Shown piece by piece: positions 52,657 through 61,669 of a stretch of DNA of 64,000 nucleotides. The notes beneath the pieces were generated by a model. The model saw nothing but the letters and a program-made list of their open reading frames with translations. It searched no databases and was not told where the DNA came from. Source of the DNA: Cellulophaga sp. HaHaR_3_176 (GTDB taxonomy: Bacteria > Bacteroidota > Bacteroidia > Flavobacteriales > Flavobacteriaceae). The stretch covers positions 1,418,001 to 1,482,000 of the forward strand of contig NZ_CP058990.1 in the NCBI RefSeq assembly GCF_019021925.1, read 5' to 3'. Positions within the stretch are counted from its first letter, which is position 1. Every line of letters begins with the position of its first letter. Made by a program: the position numbers and the translations under genes.

Positions 52657-53625
52657 TTAAAAACAAACGAGAAACAGGCTATAATCATCATTACCATACC
52701 CTCCATTATTAATGATAATAAAGTTTTTATATTGGTTTTTATAAATTGATAATTTAGATCTAGGCACCTTATCTCCCGCATAAAGTTGTGCATATTGTTC
52801 TTTAAAAGAGAATGTTTTATCAGCATTTTTATAATCAAAATAACTAATACCACGCCAATGATCAGGAGTTACTCCGTTTATGTTATAACTAAAATTAGGA
52901 AAACTGCGTCCTCTCCATTTTTCTTTTTGATAATATGATACGGGTTGTGTTTCGGTGATATCTACAAAAGATAGAGGTTCTTCATCTTCATAATACATAT
53001 TTCCACTTAAATAAGCATCATTATGTGTATAAAACTGACTCCATTTATCGTTTTTCAAGAAAAAAACTTTTTTATACCTCTGTTTAGTTTCCTGATCCGT
53101 TTCATAGTCATAGGTTAAATAGTCTGCATCTTTTAAATTTGCTTTCGTTTCTGCTTCTGTTAATGGTTGTTTGTTATTTAAAATATTGAATGGTTTTTTA
53201 ATTGTATCACCATCTTTTAACCATGTCGAAAAATAGTCGTTTTCAATACTTATAATATATGTACCAACATCCGTTACGGATTCATCAATAAAAAATAAAG
53301 AATCAATAAAAATACCTTTGTAGTTAATTTTATAATATGTTAAAGTATCAGATTCAGTAATCTCTTTTTTTTCAAAACTCTTAGCTAACCAAATGAGACT
53401 ATCACCATTAATTTTACCGTGAGAAACATACGAGGTTTCAATGTGTTTTACATTATTATTTTTATCTAAAGATAACGTGAACAAATTTTCATAAGCTTTA
53501 TATTCTAAAGGCGTTTCCTCAAAACAAAGAGCTATACTATTAATTATATTAGCTCTATTCTGAACAATATAAATTAAAAAAATAACTACTATTACTCCCA
53601 CAAGTACACCTCTTTTTTTTTTCAT
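52657..53625 (-). CDS. Hypothetical membrane-anchored exported protein
   Basis: 322 residues. A basic start (MKKKRG) and one membrane helix (~6-24) anchor a periplasmic domain of ~295 residues that is strand-rich and acidic, with many Tyr and Trp. I recognise no family. The C-terminus ends abruptly with FLVCF. The phosphatase gene is downstream at 57 bp on the same strand, so a shared role in the envelope is possible. Confidence 0.7.
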   Translation of the reverse strand: MKKKRGVLVGVIVVIFLIYIVQNRANIINSIALCFEETPLEYKAYENLFTLSLDKNNNVKHIETSYVSHGKINGDSLIWLAKSFEKKEITESDTLTYYKINYKGIFIDSLFFIDESVTDVGTYIISIENDYFSTWLKDGDTIKKPFNILNNKQPLTEAETKANLKDADYLTYDYETDQETKQRYKKVFFLKNDKWSQFYTHNDAYLSGNMYYEDEEPLSFVDITETQPVSYYQKEKWRGRSFPNFSYNINGVTPDHWRGISYFDYKNADKTFSFKEQYAQLYAGDKVPRSKLSIYKNQYKNFIIINNGGYGNDDYSLFLVCF

Positions 53626-53697
53626 TTATTTGTGTTTAAAATAAGTACCGATTATTTCTAATCATTGATAATTTTAATATTTTGTTTTTACTTGTTT

Positions 53698-53949
53698 TCA
53701 ATTTTTATCATACCGTGATTGAATTCCACCTATTAATACGCTATACCCTCTAAACCTAAAAGAATACTATAAAAAGTATCTGTAAGAGTTATTTCGATAA
53801 TGTCTTTCTTTATTTTAGTTTGCTCTTTATTGAAATTTAGAGTTTGTATTAATTGACCAACTGCAGTTTCCGGTTTTTTTTAACAAATAACTCTTTAACT
53901 CGCATTCTTTTTCTGTCTAAAAAGCTTTTACAAATTCTTCTGTATTCAT
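53698..53949 (-). pseudogene. Small gene broken by several frameshifts
   Basis: From ATG 53949 the frames read MNTEEFVKAF, then a second frame LDRKRMRVKELFVK, then a third ETAVGQLIQTLNFNKEQTK and ITLTDTFYSILLGLEG, and a last frame LIGGIQSRYDKN before TGA at 53698. Joining the pieces gives a coherent ~80-residue protein, so this is a decayed gene and not random DNA. I recognise no named family, though LGLEG followed by GGIQ..YD looks conserved. Confidence 0.55.
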
Positions 53950-53989
53950 ATATTTTGTTTTTAGCTAGCTCATATGCTGAATGTAAAGT

Positions 53990-54490
53990 TTATTCAATTA
54001 GTCCTGTTTCTGTTCTTTCAATTTTCCCAGTTTTATCAATTTTAATTAGCATAGGCACTCGCCCAATCATTTCAGCATATTCTTTAGATTCATTATTAAG
54101 AACATAAATATATTTGAAATACCAAGATTCAGATTTATTCAACCTAATATCACCTTCATTCTCTTCAAATAAAATAATAGATAACTTAGATATTTCTTTA
54201 TTTTCAATTTTCCTTTTTAAACTCCCTATTGTTCTTGCGCAATACGCATCCCAAGTCACCAAAAAAACGATTGTCTCTTCAATAAGTTCATTTAATTGAT
54301 TTGATTTTCCCGATTCAACATGTTTTAAGTAAATTGAATTGTTTTCAATAAATTCGATTGCTTTAGAGTTATCTTTTAAATTGGATAATTGGCAATAATT
54401 CAAGTCTGGATTAGATGAAAAAGCTCTAAAGTGTTCATCAGTATTGAGGTGCTTTTCTTGTTTTTTAAATATTCGATCAAATATTCCCAT
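53990..54490 (-). CDS. Thioredoxin-fold-like protein without CXXC
   Basis: 166 residues, no signal peptide. The middle (IVFLVTWDAYCARTIGSLKR, ~75-95) and the segment EYAEMIGRVPMLIKIDKTG (~137-155) look like the first strand-helix and the cis-Pro loop of a thioredoxin fold. The usual WCxxC is replaced by DAYCART with one Cys, so a redox role is doubtful. Family not recognised. Its stop lies 40 bp from the decayed gene. Confidence 0.6.
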   Translation of the reverse strand: MGIFDRIFKKQEKHLNTDEHFRAFSSNPDLNYCQLSNLKDNSKAIEFIENNSIYLKHVESGKSNQLNELIEETIVFLVTWDAYCARTIGSLKRKIENKEISKLSIILFEENEGDIRLNKSESWYFKYIYVLNNESKEYAEMIGRVPMLIKIDKTGKIERTETGLIE

Positions 54491-54708
54491 CTAATTGTTT
54501 TTAACGGTTAGTGTATGAAAGATAAGCATTATGAAATTAAGTAAATGATCTCTATTTCAAATTTTTCTACAAATTTTAAACGGAGTATTTCCTACACAGA
54601 ATAACATGAAATAGTTTTTCAAGAAAGGTATGTAGTTATTTTTCTTAATTTATATGTTATATCGTTTTAACATTCTCTAATTTTACCACTTAAAATATAT
54701 ATTTTTTC

Positions 54709-55572
54709 ATGGTACAGTACAACCCCAAAGATTGGATAACATTTATTTTTAGATTTCACAAATCAGATACCTTTAGAAAACTCATTCCTATGATGATTTT
54801 TATTGGCGTTTACACCTATGGAGTAGGATACTTGGAATTAGAATACTGGCAATTGTCTGATAAAAACCATTTGTCTAATATAACGGTAATGCACAGTATG
54901 TTGGGGTTCGTTATATCTCTATTATTAGTTTTCAGAACCAATACAGCCTATGACCGTTGGTGGGAAGGTCGAAAATTATGGGGAGCCTTAGTTAATAATA
55001 GCAGAAATTTGGCGCTTAAATTAAGTGTTATTTTAAAGAGTGAACAAGACCGATTTTATTTTAAGCGTACTATACCTAGCTATGCCGCCATCTTAGTAAA
55101 ACATTTAACCAATAAAGAAACGGGCTTACAGCTTTATGATGATTTAGACCTAGAAATAGATCACCACAAGCACAGGCCTAACCAAGTGGCAAAAATGATA
55201 TATCAGCGCGTGTATGATTTGTATGAGCAAAAAGTAATTACGGGAGACCAACTTATTGTATTAAATAGCGAAGTACAATCGTTTACAGATATTTGTGGCG
55301 CATGTGAGCGTATTAAAAACACCCCTATCCCGTATTCGTACAGTGCATTTATTAAAAAGTTTATCTTTTTCTATGTGATGACCTTACCTTTTGGTTATGT
55401 ATTTAGTTTAGGATATTACGCCATTCCGGTGGTTATTTTTGTATTTTATGTATTAGCAAGTTTAGAATTAATTGCCGAAGAAATTGAAGATCCATTTGGA
55501 TTTGACCCCAATGATTTACCGATTAAAAAAATAGCGGAGAATATAGAGAAACACGTCGGTGAGGTGCTTTAA
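54709..55572 (+). CDS. Bestrophin-family anion channel
   Basis: 287 residues. The bestrophin signature is FRTNTAYDRWWEGRKLWGALVNNSRNLA (~72-99), with SMLGFVISLLLVF before it and the C-terminal LELIAEEIEDPFGFDPNDLP acidic belt, which binds calcium in eukaryotic members. Bacterial members form pentameric channels in the inner membrane. Transported ion not certain (chloride or cation). It is the first gene of the forward run that continues to 56.25 kb. Confidence 0.88.
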   Translation: MVQYNPKDWITFIFRFHKSDTFRKLIPMMIFIGVYTYGVGYLELEYWQLSDKNHLSNITVMHSMLGFVISLLLVFRTNTAYDRWWEGRKLWGALVNNSRNLALKLSVILKSEQDRFYFKRTIPSYAAILVKHLTNKETGLQLYDDLDLEIDHHKHRPNQVAKMIYQRVYDLYEQKVITGDQLIVLNSEVQSFTDICGACERIKNTPIPYSYSAFIKKFIFFYVMTLPFGYVFSLGYYAIPVVIFVFYVLASLELIAEEIEDPFGFDPNDLPIKKIAENIEKHVGEVL

Positions 55573-55681
55573 AGAGCTTATGCCTCATTTAGCATTTTTA
55601 TAAACTTGTTTTTAATGATGCCGTCATATTTCTCCATATAGTTTAGTCTGGATAACTAATACTAAAGAGTATGGAAATCGT

Positions 55682-55909
55682 ATGTTGACTAAAAAAGATA
55701 TAATGAAAACGTATACAATCACAGATCAAAAGAAAATTAAGGAATTAGCTAAAAAAAAGAAAAAAGTCACGATTATTTCTACAGGAATTATACTGACTTT
55801 GATTATAGGTTTTACCGTTTTTTTATTTTCAGAAGATGGAGCGAAAATCCCTGTGATTCCCTTAATTTTAGTAGTCTTATTATTTGCGGTGCTATTTTCT
55901 TTATTGTGA
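55682..55909 (+). CDS. Small membrane protein, possible first half of a split gene
   Basis: 75 residues with ATG 55682 preceded by a GGAAA Shine-Dalgarno-like run (ATG 55703 is an alternative). A Lys-rich N-terminus leads into two helices (~28-47, ~57-74). It ends at TGA 55907-55909, overlapping the next start (GTG 55906). The next frame would continue the second helix naturally (..AVLFFIVKQIN..), so one nucleotide change may have split a single gene. No family recognised. Confidence 0.6.
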   Translation: MLTKKDIMKTYTITDQKKIKELAKKKKKVTIISTGIILTLIIGFTVFLFSEDGAKIPVIPLILVVLLFAVLFSLL

Positions 55910-56253
55910 AACAAATAAATGATATGTTGTTTAAATTAAGCAAACATAGATTTGTTACCATCGCCGATGACGCAATTACAATAGGAACAAGTGCAAGGTT
56001 TATGGAGGAGCTTAATTTTGTGCAAAAGTATTTTTATAATCGGGTAAACCGTTTTGGTACGCATGATGATAAAACCTTTTATGCGCAAAAAATTAATTCA
56101 ATCAACCAAACAAGAAAAGGACTTCAGTTTAAAGTTTCGGGATTAGTAGGCGACGTTGTAACCATACCCAATGAAATGGATAAGCTTTATGAAATTAAAC
56201 AAGAAATTAATAAAATTATGTATACTTCAAATATTGAATTGAAAGTAAAATAG
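55906..56253 (+). CDS. Small hypothetical protein, possible second half of the preceding gene
   Basis: 115 residues from GTG 55906, or from ATG 55924. The sequence is soluble and strand-rich, with HRFVTIADDAITIGTS then KGLQFKVSGLVGDVVTIPNE and a final helix, reminiscent of a PH-like beta domain. It overlaps the preceding small membrane gene by 4 bp in the -1 frame. Either a true translational coupling or a frameshift in one gene of ~190 residues with two helices plus this domain. Confidence 0.6.
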   Translation: MKQINDMLFKLSKHRFVTIADDAITIGTSARFMEELNFVQKYFYNRVNRFGTHDDKTFYAQKINSINQTRKGLQFKVSGLVGDVVTIPNEMDKLYEIKQEINKIMYTSNIELKVK

Positions 56254-56368
56254 GTTTGCTTTTTATAGCAAAATTCCAAAAATTTTACAGCCTCATAAAT
56301 ATACATATATGACCTTGGTGTAAAACTCCAAACCTACATTAGTTTTAGTCATTGTTATAGTGTCGTTT

Positions 56369-56836
56369 TTATTTTACATCCCAATTTTTTATTTCAGTTT
56401 GATATTTTTCTCTATCGGTCGAGTGAATTCCAAAAATTGAAATTCCGCTGTCAAATATTTTAACTTCAAAGTCACGTTTTGTTGAATATCGGTCATCGAA
56501 GTCATTTGAAAAATAGATAAATACTGCAAATAAAACTGCATAACCAATCCAAAATATTTTCGAAATACGTTTCGGAATATTGATTTTCCAAAACCGGTTT
56601 AGAATTAATGTTATAATTAGCCAAAACGTAAAATAAGTCAACAAATTAACTATCATTTCAGTCAGAAAATATTGTGTAGATAAAGAAGTATGAAACCCGT
56701 CACATTTATAAATCAGAGGAAATCCATATAAAAACTCATCTGTTCCGTCAATTACAATTCCATACGACCATTTTGTTATAATTCCGAATGAAATTAAAGT
56801 TAAAGGTAAGGTCAATCTAAATATTATTTTTTTCAT
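56369..56836 (-). CDS. Three-helix hypothetical membrane protein
   Basis: 155 residues with hydrophobic segments at ~8-25, ~60-80 and ~95-112. An extracellular loop holds GTDEFLYGFPLIYKCDGFHTS. No family recognised. In leftward reading it begins 30 bp after the ~196-bp repeat at 56866-57061, as the next cassette of an array would. No such repeat follows its own stop. Confidence 0.6.
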   Translation of the reverse strand: MKKIIFRLTLPLTLISFGIITKWSYGIVIDGTDEFLYGFPLIYKCDGFHTSLSTQYFLTEMIVNLLTYFTFWLIITLILNRFWKINIPKRISKIFWIGYAVLFAVFIYFSNDFDDRYSTKRDFEVKIFDSGISIFGIHSTDREKYQTEIKNWDVK

Positions 56837-56865
56837 TTATTCAATTCAGAAGTTTGAGTAGTAAA

Positions 56866-57061
56866 TGCAACACAACATTCGGCTATTTTTAGTTCGGGAC
56901 TTAAAAGTACTAAGCTTTCAATTAATTACTTAGCTAAAACTTTTTATTTTGTTTTATCTTTTCATTTTTAAACCAAATAAAAAGATTTGATGGACTTTGT
57001 TAAAAAGCACAGAACTTTCGGTTTAGCACAAATAACCTATTTTCTTATACCTTGTTAGCAA
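56866..57061 (-). repeat. ~196-bp structured repeat, copy A (cassette-like)
   Basis: Related to copies B and C by shared blocks: ACTTAGCTAAA in the left half, GGACTTTGT, GCACAGAACTTT and TTTAGCACAAA in the right half, and TATACCTTGTTAGC at the right end. Inner arms CTTTTTATTTTG and AAATAAAAAGAT can pair. The right end is 9 bp past the helicase stop. Its left end is the most degenerate of the three. Confidence 0.7.
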
Positions 57062-57070
57062 ATGTTTTTA

Positions 57071-60000
57071 TCAAATTGAAAACTTATCTTTTATTTTACT
57101 TATTTCGTTTTCAACCATGTCACCCTGAATAATTATTGAAGTTTCATTTCTATGGTATGGACTGCTCGAGTCTCTTGTGGCAGAGAGCCAATTAAATGAA
57201 CCTTCAATTAAAACTTTATTGTCAATACAAATAGTCTTGTTATGAATACCATTAACAATTACCAATTCAGCTTTAGTTTCAGAAATAGCTTCTCTACCTA
57301 GTTTACTATGTCTTTTTAATTGACCGTCTTTTTTATCAAGGTTGTTATCTGTTACAATTGTTATTTTTATGTTTTTAGTTGTACATTCTTTAATTAAAGA
57401 TATAATGTTGTCTTCTTTAATTGCGTTTATAGAAAGGAAAGGAGAAAAGATAATTAATTCCTTTTCTACGGAGTCAAAACACCTTTTTAATAGTTTCCGA
57501 TGCATATCTAAATCATCGATACGAGTAACTTTATTTTGAGGAGTATTCTGGTAGACCAGCTCTGATTTAAAAATAAAGCGTTCGTCTAGCGCATATGACT
57601 CGCTAGAAAGTAATTTTTCTGCTAGTCTTCCTGATGGTGTTTTATCTTTTGGGTTAAACACTCCCATATTACCTATAACGATAAAAGAGTGTTTTGCTCG
57701 AGTAAGAGCCACATTAAGCATGTTAAATTTACCCTCAAAATCAAAAAACAAAGAAGTATCTTCTATACCGTGTACACTAGAGAATAAGATAATAGCTCTC
57801 TCTGTTCCTTGAAGAGCGTGAACTGTTCCTACAATTATTTTTTCTGATATTTCTTCCCCTAGTTGATTTTTTAAAATCCCTTTAATAATTGTTTTTTGTG
57901 CCGAAAAAGGTGTTACAACAGCTAAGACTTCATCAATTGGCTTGCCGTATGCTGTTTCTATTTCCTCTCTTTTACTAATAATCCATTGAACAATGGCATT
58001 GGCCTCCTTTACATTCTTCTTACTACTACCGTTATGCTTTTCGGAGCTTCCATTTACATGTATATAACCCAGAGGAGGTATTTCGTACGTATCATTACTT
58101 TTACCTCCCATTAATTTTAATGAACCACTATAAATATTGTCTTTTGAATATTCTGCAATAGGGTCTAAGCATCTTCTGTGTTCTAATAAATAAGCTCCTT
58201 TTTCCAATTTATTATTTTGATGTTTATAGATGAATGGAGTTGCATTTCTAATTATCCTCATTAGGTTTCCATTCGATGCATTGAAGCCGAGAGATGCATT
58301 TCTTTCAAACTCATCTTCAGACTTGATCACATCATATTTCTTAGCATTAAAAAAGTCTATGTTTTCCGTGACATTCCATACCGGTTCTATCTGATGCACA
58401 TCACCAACAGCTAGTATCTTTTTTGTTAAGGATAATGACGGTATTGCCACTTCAGGAGATACTTGACCAGATTCGTCCACAATCATTAAATCAAATAATT
58501 CTTTGTAATATTTCTGTCCCTCTTTATGATTATAATACGTTAAAAATTTAGGTAAAGAATGAAAGGTAGCGATGTACAAAGGTGAGATTTTAGCAATTCG
58601 TCTAAGCTTTTTAGCATAACTTTTTTCTCCTAACTCCTTGTTTTCCTTTTTATACTTTTCTTCGTTTTCTTTTTTGTTTTCTAATTCTTCTATGTATTCC
58701 CATTCTCTATAGTGAGTAGAGAGCCAAAAAAGTTCATATCTATAAGAAATGTCTAGTTTTACAGCTGTATCTCTCAGTGTATCAAGGTTATTATACTCAT
58801 CATTGGTTTTCTTAATTAACTTAACCCATTTCTTTGAATACGTGTCACTCCATTTTGATTTGAAGTTTTCATAAAGACTGTTTCTTGTCTTTATTTCTTT
58901 AACTAAAAGGAGGAGTTCATCTAGATTATACTGTAAGTTTTCTTGTTGTTTAATGGTGTTCAGTAAAACCTCTTCTAACCGACTATAAACTTTAAGGTAA
59001 ATACTCCAGTCATTAAAATCTATGAACTCATTAATAAATGGGTGGGCAATTAACTTAAAAGAGTTGGTTTTTATTTCTTGAAATTTCCTCAAAGGCAAAA
59101 GCCTTATGAGCATAGGGAAATTAGCGTTTTTTTCTTCTAACTGATTTAATATACTTTTTAACTGTTCCTCTTTATTAGAATTTTTAATTAATTTATCCTT
59201 AAGTTGAGCTGTCTTTGAAATTAACTCTTCTGTACTTTTATAGTATTTGTCTATTAATAATTCAGGTATCTTATGCTTCTTGATCGCTATACTAATTGTC
59301 TCATGAATAGTAGTTTTAAGTGCTTTTATTCTTTTTAGTAAAAAAGCTTTAACATCAGTATCCTTATCTATGGTCTCCGTCCTGAACTGGGTTCTTAATT
59401 GTTTTAAAAAGAATTTTTTATATTCATCTATCTTTGAGTAATCTTCTAATTTCTCTAAAAAGAAATCATTTAAATACTTTGAGGTAGCAGATTGATATTT
59501 CCCTGTTTCAGCTTTGGCTTTTGAACAGAGGTAAAGGCCAAAAGAGTTTACATCTGGAATCCATCTACTATTTAAAGTATCCCCACCATCTAAGGTCATA
59601 CTGTCAAGAATGTTTGTAATTGCTTGGTTGTTTGTAGAACTACCCATTATAAGAGGAGCTTCTGCAGAGTTAAGTACAGATTTACTTACAATATTAGCTA
59701 TAAAACTTTGTAAGATAAATGTCTTACCTGTACCAGGAGGGCCATTAACAGCAAATGCTTTTTTATTGTATTTGGAGCTAAATTGAGCAAAAGCTACACG
59801 TTGTGATTCGGAGAGAGGATACTCACCACTCATTTGTCCACAATGATAAGGGTTAAGAAAGATTTCTTCTTCTGTTAATTCATGGTTCTTAACTTCTGGT
59901 TCTACTTCTAAAACATTATTTAATAGAGGGTATTCTGATTTGTTTTTTTTATCTGTTAAAGCATTATATAGTTGTAATATATTTTGTATTACAGAATCGT

Positions 60001-60553
60001 CGCTATTCTCAGCAATGGCAAATTGATAAATATCTTCTTCGTGATATTCTTTAAATTTTCTATTTGTCACTTTATAAAAAAATCTCTCACAGTCTTCCCA
60101 ATATTGCTCCCAGTTTTCAATACTTATTTCAGTTTTCGCTATTGAACGATCTAGCTTTTCTATACTGGTTATGGTAGGGTAGTTACCCGGATTAGGGCTT
60201 AAAAAAACTCTAAGGAATTCAGGTGGTTTCGATTCTTTTGGCGGACTCAGTATACCTTCTTTGTTCACTCGAGCTTTTATCCAAAAAGGAAAGTGTTTTT
60301 TTGAGTCTCTTTTATTAGACCCATGTTTAACTTCTGATGCAATATAAAAAGGTGCTATTTCTATATCATTAAATAACGTTTTTTCATCTTTCTTAAAATC
60401 TTTCCAAAAGCTTTTAATTTCTGCTTCATTAAAATTAGAAATCATACTTGTATTTCGCTCAATAAAATTACGCGTAAGGGGTTTTTTATCACCTCTATTA
60501 CCATCAATTAACGATGCTCTGTAATAGTTTAACCATTTACTTGTTTCCTTCAT
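57071..60553 (-). CDS. SF1 (UPF1-like) helicase with C-terminal PLD nuclease, Mokosh type II-like
   Basis: 1160 residues. The helicase core splits around a long helical insertion: Walker A GPPGTGKT (~270), then ~400 residues of coiled, Lys/Glu-rich sequence, then LMIVDESGQVSPEVAIPS (motif II, ~690), GDVHQIEPV (motif III), VGTVHALQGTER (motif V) and NVALTRAKHSFIVIG (motif VI). The C-terminal ~170 residues are a PLD-like domain, IIFSPFLSI then a single HKD, IHNKTICIDNKVLIEGS (~1103). A single protein with an SF1 helicase and PLD matches the published Mokosh type II (MkoC) anti-phage system. It occupies a cassette flanked by the ~198-bp repeats. The defence role is inferred. Confidence 0.82.
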   Translation of the reverse strand: MKETSKWLNYYRASLIDGNRGDKKPLTRNFIERNTSMISNFNEAEIKSFWKDFKKDEKTLFNDIEIAPFYIASEVKHGSNKRDSKKHFPFWIKARVNKEGILSPPKESKPPEFLRVFLSPNPGNYPTITSIEKLDRSIAKTEISIENWEQYWEDCERFFYKVTNRKFKEYHEEDIYQFAIAENSDDSVIQNILQLYNALTDKKNKSEYPLLNNVLEVEPEVKNHELTEEEIFLNPYHCGQMSGEYPLSESQRVAFAQFSSKYNKKAFAVNGPPGTGKTFILQSFIANIVSKSVLNSAEAPLIMGSSTNNQAITNILDSMTLDGGDTLNSRWIPDVNSFGLYLCSKAKAETGKYQSATSKYLNDFFLEKLEDYSKIDEYKKFFLKQLRTQFRTETIDKDTDVKAFLLKRIKALKTTIHETISIAIKKHKIPELLIDKYYKSTEELISKTAQLKDKLIKNSNKEEQLKSILNQLEEKNANFPMLIRLLPLRKFQEIKTNSFKLIAHPFINEFIDFNDWSIYLKVYSRLEEVLLNTIKQQENLQYNLDELLLLVKEIKTRNSLYENFKSKWSDTYSKKWVKLIKKTNDEYNNLDTLRDTAVKLDISYRYELFWLSTHYREWEYIEELENKKENEEKYKKENKELGEKSYAKKLRRIAKISPLYIATFHSLPKFLTYYNHKEGQKYYKELFDLMIVDESGQVSPEVAIPSLSLTKKILAVGDVHQIEPVWNVTENIDFFNAKKYDVIKSEDEFERNASLGFNASNGNLMRIIRNATPFIYKHQNNKLEKGAYLLEHRRCLDPIAEYSKDNIYSGSLKLMGGKSNDTYEIPPLGYIHVNGSSEKHNGSSKKNVKEANAIVQWIISKREEIETAYGKPIDEVLAVVTPFSAQKTIIKGILKNQLGEEISEKIIVGTVHALQGTERAIILFSSVHGIEDTSLFFDFEGKFNMLNVALTRAKHSFIVIGNMGVFNPKDKTPSGRLAEKLLSSESYALDERFIFKSELVYQNTPQNKVTRIDDLDMHRKLLKRCFDSVEKELIIFSPFLSINAIKEDNIISLIKECTTKNIKITIVTDNNLDKKDGQLKRHSKLGREAISETKAELVIVNGIHNKTICIDNKVLIEGSFNWLSATRDSSSPYHRNETSIIIQGDMVENEISKIKDKFSI

Positions 60554-60681
60554 TTATTAAGTTTTTAAGATGAAATTTCTTCTAAATCTATGGTTTTAAT
60601 TATAACTATAAATATTACATTTCAACTTAAAAACTAGTTAAGAAATCGTTTGGTTATATTTGTTAGTTTTTTCTTCCGCTT

Positions 60682-60880
60682 GCAGCTAACGTTTAGTATA
60701 AGAAACGTAGGGCAATAAATAAGCACTATCGTTTCAGTTTATTACTTAGCTAAATATAAAAATTTTGCTTTTATTTTTTTTCTATAAACGCCAAATTTTA
60801 TATTTAGCGGACTTTGTAAATATGCACAGAACTTTGAATTTAGCACAAACGCCCTATGTTTTTTATACCGTGTTAGCAGC
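60682..60880 (-). repeat. ~199-bp structured repeat, copy B (cassette-like)
   Basis: Outer arms are imperfect inverted repeats: left GCAGCTAACGTTTAGTATAA.., and right complement GCTGCTAACACGGTATAAAA... Inner arms GCTAAATATAAAAATTTTGC / GCCAAATTTTATATTTAGC pair closely, so the whole folds into a long two-stem cruciform. The right end lies 8 bp past the stop of the gene at 60889. Confidence 0.75.
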
Positions 60881-60888
60881 TTTTTTCT

Positions 60889-61077
60889 TTAATATTCCTT
60901 GCTCTTTATTTGAAATTTAAAGTTCACATCTTCCGCAGTAAGTTTTATTTCTTTGTCCTTCTTCTTCAGAATAAATTCTAATGTAGGCTCCCAACCACTT
61001 TCTTGATTAGTTTCTCCACCCAAAATCTCAACACTATAAAATCCGTTTTTCAAGATTAATTTTCGGGCGAATTCCAT
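60889..61077 (-). CDS. Small hypothetical protein, possibly the 3' part of a frameshifted gene
   Basis: 62 residues (start ATG 61077, reading MEFARKLILKNGFYSVEILG.. and ending FKFQIKSKEY). It overlaps the upstream gene by 44 bp in another frame. The upstream protein's tail is encoded by the same DNA in the other frame, so one shift would merge the two into a ~190-residue protein. No family recognised. Repeat B begins 8 bp after its stop. Confidence 0.5.
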   Translation of the reverse strand: MEFARKLILKNGFYSVEILGGETNQESGWEPTLEFILKKKDKEIKLTAEDVNFKFQIKSKEY

Positions 61078-61450
61078 TTGATTTTAAAGAGTTTATTCCG
61101 TTTTCTTCAGTCCAATTTTTAAGATAAGGAATAGTCATTAAATATATTTCTTGATTAACTATTTCGAGAAAATAACCAACTCTTTTGAATTGTAAATCAT
61201 TCTCATTGTTATCAAATATGGAATCCTCAGAATTAATTTGAAAAAAAATATGATATGGATAATTAGCAATTCCTGATAATGGAATTAAAGCGCCCTTTTC
61301 TACAACTAAATCTCCGCTATTATTTTCTGTAAATTCAGAAATTAGATTATTAGAAAGATTATTATCCGATTTGAATAATGAAAGTTTAGAAGGGTCTCCT
61401 AAAAAAAAGTAGTCCCAAGTGTCATTTAAACATTCGGTAAATTTTATCAT
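61034..61450 (-). CDS. Hypothetical protein of the cassette region
   Basis: 138 residues, no signal peptide: SDNNLSNNLISEFTENN, GALIPLSGIANYPYHIFFQ and GYFLEIVNQEIYLMTIPYL are the clearest strands. The composition (acidic, Asn-rich) resembles immunity-type proteins but I recognise no family. It starts 20 bp after repeat C in leftward reading and overlaps the next gene by 44 bp. Confidence 0.55.
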   Translation of the reverse strand: MIKFTECLNDTWDYFFLGDPSKLSLFKSDNNLSNNLISEFTENNSGDLVVEKGALIPLSGIANYPYHIFFQINSEDSIFDNNENDLQFKRVGYFLEIVNQEIYLMTIPYLKNWTEENGINSLKSNGIRPKINLEKRIL

Positions 61451-61470
61451 TAGTAATTCTGTTTTTAATT

Positions 61471-61669
61471 GCTGCTAACGGCTTGGTATAATAAAAGTAA
61501 GGAGTTTAAAAGCACTTACTTTCAGTTAGTCGTTTAGCCAAATTCACAAATTTTCGTTTTAATCTGTATTTAATAAAACGTCAAATTTTTAATTTGGCGG
61601 GTTTCATTGAGAAGTACACTTTTCAATTTATTTCAAATGTCCTTATTTTTTTTATACCTTGTTGCCTGC
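61471..61669 (-). repeat. ~199-bp structured repeat, copy C (cassette-like)
   Basis: Outer arms: left GCTGCTAACGGCTTGGTATAAT.. and right complement GCAGGCAACAAGGTATAAAA.. (imperfect). Inner arms GCCAAATTCACAAATTTTCG and the complement of CGTCAAATTTTTAATTTGGC pair well. Spacing of the blocks and total length match copy B. Confidence 0.75.

Noticed and set aside
52647..52853. 68-codon reverse ORF
   Set aside because: Nested in another frame at the end of the 322-residue exported protein; its translation is typical of an alternative frame.
53853..54107. 84-codon forward ORF
   Set aside because: Overlaps the decayed small gene and the thioredoxin-like gene on the opposite strand, with no recognised domain.
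56866..61669. Calling the repeats true integron attC sites
   Set aside because: The ends only partly match attC core sites, the elements are longer than most attC, and no integron integrase is in the window. Kept as attC-like.
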